A stretch of DNA of 39,337 nt from positions 1-39,337 of the forward strand of contig JADNYV010000318.1 in assembly GCA_015501055.1 (NCBI GenBank). The letters run 5' to 3'. The translations under genes and the position numbers were made by a program. The stretch comes from Mucidula mucida (taxonomy: Eukaryota; Basidiomycota; Agaricomycetes; Agaricales; Physalacriaceae). This document shows, piece by piece, positions 33,580-39,337 of this stretch (position 1 is its first letter; every line of letters starts with the position of its first letter). Below the pieces are notes generated by a model. It was not told the origin of the DNA, did no database searches, and saw nothing but the letters and a program-made list of their open reading frames with translations.

Positions 33580-35034
33580 ATGTCTGAGTGTTTAGCTGAC
33601 GACCAAAGTTTCACCCTTTCAGCGCAGGAGTCACCTACAGAGGAGGACGTAGCCGAATGGGAAAGCTTCACGACGCCACAGACGTTAGCGCGTCATCTTC
33701 CCTCAGAGATGCTGCAAGAGATTTTTCTGTGTCTTCTGTCAGATGACGTTTTAGATGTATTCAACATCGAGGATGGTCCAAGGGTTGCTGGACGCGTTTG
33801 CAGGAGCTGGCGAACTGCGTCAAGTCGGTGTGCCAGGGTTTGGGCGCGAACATTGCTGGTCAACTTGGGCAAAGCTAGGCTCTGCCGCAATCCGACCGAG
33901 ATGTTACGTGATGTCCTCAGTCGTACAGGAGCGTTGGATTTTGGAATAATATTACGGGATCCAATCCCTGGAGACCCAATCCCTGGAGACGACTCAGGCC
34001 CTTTTGGGCGGTTGATGACACTCTTGGCAAAGAGGTCTCTGCAATGGAGTACTTTAACGCTAAATCGAGTCTCCCCGGATGTGCTTCGCGTTCTTTTACC
34101 GGCTTCTGGGCGACTTCCTCGACTACGACAACTCGACATTCGCCTTAGCTCTGTATCGGATCTCTCCTTTGAAGATTGTCCTTTACTCAGACACGTGGCT
34201 TTTGAGTGTCCTGAACCGTCAAATGTCTCGTTACCGTACTCCCAGCTTACCTCCTTCTCCTCTTATAACACCTACGCCGCCGTGGATTCCCCTATACGCG
34301 CCCTCGAGATTCTGAGAGTGTCTCCAAATCTGGTAGTCTTTGAGACAGACCCGGATCAATCCTATTACGTTGGATCGTCACCTATTCCCACCAGCTTCAT
34401 CCATGAAAACCTATCCAATCTAATCACTTGCGATATGGGGTTACTCCAGTGCCTCACACTGCCAAACCTCGAAAGCCTCGCAGTAATGTCGACGCGTCAC
34501 ACACCATTTCCGAGCAGGCTACTCAACGCTCTTCCAGCAGTCGTGCATCTTCTAGAGCGGTCTAACTGTCACCTCTCGAGGTTACTCTTGCATGACTGTC
34601 AGTTGATGCCTCAAATGATCAAGCGCGTGTTAAGTCTAGTTCCGGGCCTCTCGGAACTGATAATTGACTTTTCGACCTCGGTGGACAACATGACCATAAT
34701 GGGCATGGCCGCAATCAGTGCAAAGATGCATACGGTCAATCTTCTACCGCTGTTAGAGTGTTTCGTTTATCGCGACAGCACTCCCACGGTAGGAGCATTG
34801 TTGTTTTTCAATGACGATTTCATGGCCATGCTTCTGAAACGAAGTCGCAGCGATCAATACGGACTGGGCTCGATTCATATCACCCTTCTTGCGTCAGATA
34901 TCGCCGTAGCAGTCGAAAGGATCAAAGGACGATTGCACTCGTCAAGTCTGGAAGACCTCACGGAAATGAGGGCCAGTGGGCTGGATATAGACATCACCTT
35001 GACGAATTCCGATGACCTGAGTTATAGGCTGTGA
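33580..35034 (+). CDS. F-box protein with leucine-rich-repeat-like body
   Basis: An intronless 484-codon ORF. Residues about 38-80 match an F-box (LPSEMLQEIFLCLLSDD, then VAGRVCRSWRTASSRCARVW), which binds Skp1 in SCF ubiquitin ligases. The rest has repeated Leu-rich segments (LPRLRQLDIRLSSVSDLSF, CPLLRHVAFECP, LPNLESLAVMS, VPGLSELIIDF), typical of basidiomycete F-box/LRR proteins, which are a large and expanding family. The substrate cannot be told. A 15-bp exact tandem duplication at 33961-33990 encodes PIPGD twice. The lack of introns, in contrast to its neighbours, is common in this family. Confidence 0.88.
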   Translation: MSECLADDQSFTLSAQESPTEEDVAEWESFTTPQTLARHLPSEMLQEIFLCLLSDDVLDVFNIEDGPRVAGRVCRSWRTASSRCARVWARTLLVNLGKARLCRNPTEMLRDVLSRTGALDFGIILRDPIPGDPIPGDDSGPFGRLMTLLAKRSLQWSTLTLNRVSPDVLRVLLPASGRLPRLRQLDIRLSSVSDLSFEDCPLLRHVAFECPEPSNVSLPYSQLTSFSSYNTYAAVDSPIRALEILRVSPNLVVFETDPDQSYYVGSSPIPTSFIHENLSNLITCDMGLLQCLTLPNLESLAVMSTRHTPFPSRLLNALPAVVHLLERSNCHLSRLLLHDCQLMPQMIKRVLSLVPGLSELIIDFSTSVDNMTIMGMAAISAKMHTVNLLPLLECFVYRDSTPTVGALLFFNDDFMAMLLKRSRSDQYGLGSIHITLLASDIAVAVERIKGRLHSSSLEDLTEMRASGLDIDITLTNSDDLSYRL

Positions 35035-35261
35035 ACGCAGAGCGGCGTTGAATGTATTCCATAAAGTCCTCTCATAGAATAATGCAGTATGATCTCCGTT
35101 CCTAGCCGAGTCAGTATGAATCTCTCTCGACTATCTAGCGCGTCGAGAGATAACAATCGTTCTCAGTTGAGACGCGTTCGGACCGATAAACCCGAGATTT
35201 GAGGAAAAAGTTGCCGGTCCCGCGACTTGATTCCAGTCCCCCACCTCTTTGCTACTTGACC

Positions 35262-38200
35262 ATGCCTCCCTTTCAGACAGAGGTCTCTGTCGCCCTGGGG
35301 GTATGCATTGCTGCCAGCATAGCAGGCTTCGTTTCACTCTGGCCCAAGGAAGGCGCAGTGAAATTACCAATTCATGGAGATGGCGAAGGTGTCGACCCAT
35401 TTGACGTTACTCAACCCATTGATTTTGTAGACGGTACCCCAATCAACGAAGACGCGTTTTGGGAGCGAGTATGTTGCTCTTTTTTGCTTTTTCTTTGCTG
35501 TTAACAAGACTTGAATAGATGCGGACGAGAAAACTAGTGTCAACCATACTTTTCGCCGTCATTCTTGTTTTGGAGACGGTGTATCTTGGATGGTCCCTTG
35601 CAGACCCGGCGACTCTCGATATCGTTAGTCACGCCGTTCGGGTTGCTTATGCACTCTACTGCCTAGTCATCGCTACTCGTTCAGTCAAACAGGAAACCGT
35701 CTCGTATCACGCGGAATCTATCATCCATCTCACTGGCCTGACATCTGTCGCGGCGGTAGTCCTTGGTCTTGCGTCCCTCCTTCCTACGAAGCCCCCTCCG
35801 CAAATTTCGTCCGAGTCTGCCGACGGATTCGCGTGGCTTCGACTTCTAGTATTCATTACATACGTCGTTACCTGCGTATTGTCTGCTGGAACTCCACAGG
35901 GACCACCATTACATTTCGAGCCTGCAGACATTTATCTTCCGAAAGAGGTATCCGTCGTCACCAACCACGAACTTGAGAATGTTACCGGCGTAACAGGTAC
36001 GGTCTACTTTCTTCCTTACTCGAGAGTATACATGTCGATTAACATCGCTAGGTGCTTCACCGTGGGCTACACTCTTCTTTTCGTACACGACGAAGGTGGT
36101 CATGCTTGGAAATGTTGCCGAAAGTCTCGAAATAGGTGATCTCCCCATCGTTCCCTCCAGCTTGCGCGCCACGGTCAATTACGCAAAGATGAAGAGAACC
36201 GTGAAGAACGTCACTTTGAAAATAGGTTCCTGGTCACCGAAACCAGGCTCCGGATGGAACCTTGGATACAGGCTCCTCCGCTTGAATGCTACTGCTCTCA
36301 CGGCTCAGGTGCTTCTCGCGGCCACGAGCGCCTGCGTTTATTACGCACCTCCATTCTTCCTGAAGAACCTCATATCTTACTTTGAGGCTGACCCAGAGCG
36401 AAAGAATCCTGGTTGGGGATGGGTTTACGTTGTGGGTATGTTTGGAACCAACGCCCTCTCATATCTCCGTAGGTTTCATTTCACCGTTCCGACACGTACG
36501 CGTCTAACAGACTTCAATAGTAACCGGTCAACTCTGGTCCCTGTCGACGACTTCCCTCCAAGTCCGATTCAAGATCCAGCTAAACTCCATTCTTTTCGCG
36601 AAGACGCTCGTTAGGAAGGATGTGGCATCTACTGCACCACCACCCAAATCCAAGAACGCGGATGGGACGAAGAAGAAGAAGGACAAGAAGGATGATGAAG
36701 ATGAATTCTCCAGCAAGGCCCAGATCATGACACTGATGACGACCGATGTCGACCGCCTGAGCGAGTTTGCCTGGCATCTCTTCACGCTGATCGGTAGGCA
36801 TCCTCATCTGCTTATGTGATCATGCTCAACGCGTGTCTAGATTCACCCATTGAAATCATTATCGGCACGTTTTTTGTCTATAAGCTGCTTGGTATGTTTT
36901 GTTGCGTTTCTTCCGGGATATGCCTTATGCACGCCTGCTCCTAGGCGTATCGTGTTTCTTCGGACTTGCCGTGACGTGCTTGTTTCTTCCGATGAACCAT
37001 TTCGCCGGTGCCGTCGTTGTCAATGCTCAGGACAAACTAATGAAAGCCCGGGACAAACGTATATCTCTGATGAATGAAGTAAGTTACGTGTCAAGCACTG
37101 TGGCGATAGCCTTCTGACTTCCATAGATTCTCGGCGCGATCCGTATGCTAAAGGTTTGGCTCGTCTGCCTGCATTTGCGTCCTGTATCTGATCGTCACCC
37201 CAGTTCATGGCTTGGGAGCGTAACTTCGAAGCCAAAGTTCTAAAGATCCGGGCCAAGGAGCTCAAGTATCAACGCCTCAACTACACAATCGAGGTAAGGC
37301 ATTTTTGCTCTGGTTTCTGCTGCTTTGCTGATATCCCTTGTGTCGAACAGACATTATGGAACGCAATCTGGTTCGTCAAGATTGCCTCATTGACGATAAC
37401 AACTTACGAGACGATGTGGTGATAGGAACGGGACACCCATCCTTGTAACATTAGTGTCGTTCTGGCATTACACTGTCGTCCGCAACCAGGCCTTGACCCC
37501 GTCAATAGCGTTCACTTCTATCGTTGGTAAGCATTTCCGTCACCCGCGCTCAATGTATACCTGTTGATCACGAGTAGTCTTCAATGAGCTCAAATTTGCA
37601 CTGAATGCTCCCCGAGACATTCATCAACATGCTTCAGGTGGGCTTATCTTAGTACCGTTACTACAGCTTTGACCATCGCCCATAGAGTCTTGTCTCCATG
37701 CGCCGTATTGAAAAATATTTGAATTCTCATGAGATTGTGCCGGTGCCACCGCTTTCAGAACAATCAGACCTCATAGCCTTCCAATCGTGCACGGTGACCT
37801 GGCCTCAAGATCGTTCAGGCTCAAGTGCCAGTTCTTCAACTGCCTCTTCAGCAGCCTCAACACCTCGACAGAAGTTTGTTTTGATTGATCTATCTTTGAG
37901 GTTCCCGAAGGGCGAACTGTCCTTGATTTGTGGAAAATTGGGATCGGGGAAAACTCTACTGCTCCATGGTTCGTAAGTGCCAAATACCTAAAGAGTTGAC
38001 TGACGCGACTCTTCAGCTCTGTTGGGAGAAGCCGACATTTTGACGGGACAGATGCTCTGTCCCCGTTCTCCTCCGGATGCCATTGCGTCCTTGCAGGACG
38101 TCTACAGGACAGAAGATTGGATTGTACAGGGTATTTGTGCATACGTACCCCAGGTACGTTCCTCTCAGGCTCTTCAGATCCCCGTCTCACTTGGTGAGAA

Positions 38201-39337
38201 TAGGCTGCATGGCTTCGCAACGCCTCCATCAAAGGTATATTCTACATGGCGCGTGTGTTACTATGTTAACTCATCCAATCAGATAATATTTTGTTCAATC
38301 TCCCTTTCAATGCGCAGCGATACCGACGAACACTGGAGGTGAATTCTGTACGGCGTTATTCCTGTTCAACGGGTTATGTGTGCTAGGTCTGTGCTCTCGT
38401 TACAGATCTCGAGATATTGGAAGACGGCGACGAGTCAGAGATAGGAGAACGCGGGGTATGTATGACAATATCCTAGCATATCATTTCTCATCGGTGACTA
38501 GGTTAATCTATCAGGAGGGCAGAAAGCCCGAGGTGAGTGTTACCTCTTCGCATCCAGTTGCGTTATATTCATCGTATCAACAGTGTCACTTGCCCGCGCC
38601 GTTTACTCTCGAGCTTCCATTCTCTTCTTAGATGACGTGCTCTCTGCGGGTACGTTCACTCTCATTGTCACCGGTGTGCCCGTAGTTAACAACGCATAGT
38701 TGACGCACATACCGCTCATCACCTCTACAATGAATGTTTGAAAGGAGATCTCATGCAAGGTTCGCTGTTTTTATAGTTTACCCTCCGCTGCTCACATGGG
38801 GTTAGGCCGGACCGTCATTCTCGTCTCGCATCATGTCCAGCTCTGCGCTGAAGGGGCGAGCTACGTTGTGGCATTGGACAACGGACACGTTCAGTTTGAA
38901 GGCAGTCGTGAAGCATTCCAAACTTCGGGTGTCATCCGACGCTAGTGCAGTCGGGTTTCACCGACGAGAAAGACGCTGCTCCAGAGAAGGAAGAGGAACT
39001 GGTAGAGACGCAGCTCGAAGCAGAAGAAGGCTCGGAGACAAGCTCAACTATTGCGCCTACTGTCACTCCGTCCGAAGCCACGACTGCGGCAGAGAAGAAG
39101 AAACCGGCCCGGAAACTCGTGGAGGAGGAAAAACGCGCTGTTGGACGCATCGGCAAAGATATTTGGTTAACGTACATTAGGGCTTGCGGTTCGCCGATTT
39201 ACTGGTCGATATTTATCCTGGTCTTTGTGCTTGGGGCTCTGAGTCCAGTCGCCGAAAACAGTTGGCTCAAGTTTGTCCTATTCTTCGCCGCCGTCGTGGA
39301 CTATGTCTCATCGTACATTTCTAGGTATTGTCGAACA
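35262..39337 (+). CDS. ABCC (MRP)-type ABC transporter, first half; runs off the window
   Basis: At least 20 exons are seen, from ATG 35262 (exons 35262-35468, 35519-35996, 36052-36468, 36521-36793 and so on, to one starting at 38806). An N-terminal membrane region is followed by the first core membrane domain (LTGQLWSLSTTSLQVRFK, MTTDVDRLSEF) and the first nucleotide-binding domain: GKLGSGKTLLL (Walker A), AYVPQAAWLRNASIKDN (Q-loop), VNLSGGQKAR (signature), ILFLDDVLSAVDAHT (Walker B), ILVSHH (H-loop). A linker rich in Glu and Lys leads to the second membrane domain (PIYWSIFILVFVLG). Such proteins export conjugates or move them into the vacuole. Two breaks were found: exon 37578-37637 is 2 nt short in a well-conserved place (before ETFINMLQ), and one base is missing near 38939, giving TAG at 38943 before LVQSGFTDEKD. 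The gene is either decaying or affected by indel errors. Confidence 0.85.

Noticed and set aside
33961..33990. 15-bp tandem duplication in the F-box gene as a significant repeat
   Set aside because: Only two in-frame copies (PIPGD twice) in a loop region; a routine small expansion.
18387..35034. A metabolic gene cluster for fucose or polyol use
   Set aside because: The fucosidase and the polyol dehydrogenase are near each other but both are damaged, and no transporter, regulator or other pathway enzyme lies between them.
1..39337. tRNA genes, rRNA or CRISPR arrays
   Set aside because: A few GTTCGAAT-like words (near 17965, 20985, 28690) lack matching stems and anticodon arms, and no regularly spaced repeat array exists apart from the minisatellite.

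Overview
The window is nuclear DNA of a filamentous fungus, most likely an agaricomycete basidiomycete. Genes are dense, on both strands, and split by many introns of about 43-62 bp with GT...AG borders and CTRAY-like branch points. The protein families (tandem cupredoxin secreted protein, GH95 fucosidase, GDSG peptidase-like family, F-box/LRR protein, fungal ABCC transporter) fit that group. All assignments come from reading the sequence; no database was searched. Introns were placed by checking splice phase by hand, so exon borders are predictions.

Left part (1-11 kb): the 3' part of a Ser/Pro-rich protein gene; a small coiled-coil protein with a mitochondrial-type N-terminus; a C2HC zinc-finger-like protein transcribed divergently from a 14-exon RecQ helicase (one exon is only 6 nt); then a secreted propeller-like protein.

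Middle (11-17 kb): a duplicated block. Two copies of a short-chain dehydrogenase gene lie in the same orientation, about 3.9 kb apart. Copy A is intact. Copy B has a 4-nt insertion, an in-frame TAA and an altered TATA box. Between them is a GDSG serine-peptidase-like gene that has lost its central part and is frameshifted.

Right-middle (18-25 kb): a secreted protein with two cupredoxin domains, a DUF1479 oxygenase-like gene facing it tail to tail, a three-exon 143-aa gene, and a single-pass membrane protein followed by a small hydrophobic protein.

Right part (24.7-39.3 kb): an unidentified gene relic, a 28-bp minisatellite, a GH95 alpha-L-fucosidase pseudogene, about 3 kb without recognisable genes, a sorbitol/xylitol-type dehydrogenase with reading-frame breaks, an F-box protein, and an ABCC-type transporter cut by the window end.

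The genes do not form an obvious pathway or cluster, and I found no convincing new multi-gene system. The main themes are carbohydrate use and detoxification genes and an unusual number of small indels in otherwise well conserved coding sequence. These indels mean either real gene decay or indel errors in the assembly. The clearest decay is in the SDR copy B, the peptidase-like gene and the fucosidase, each with several independent lesions.
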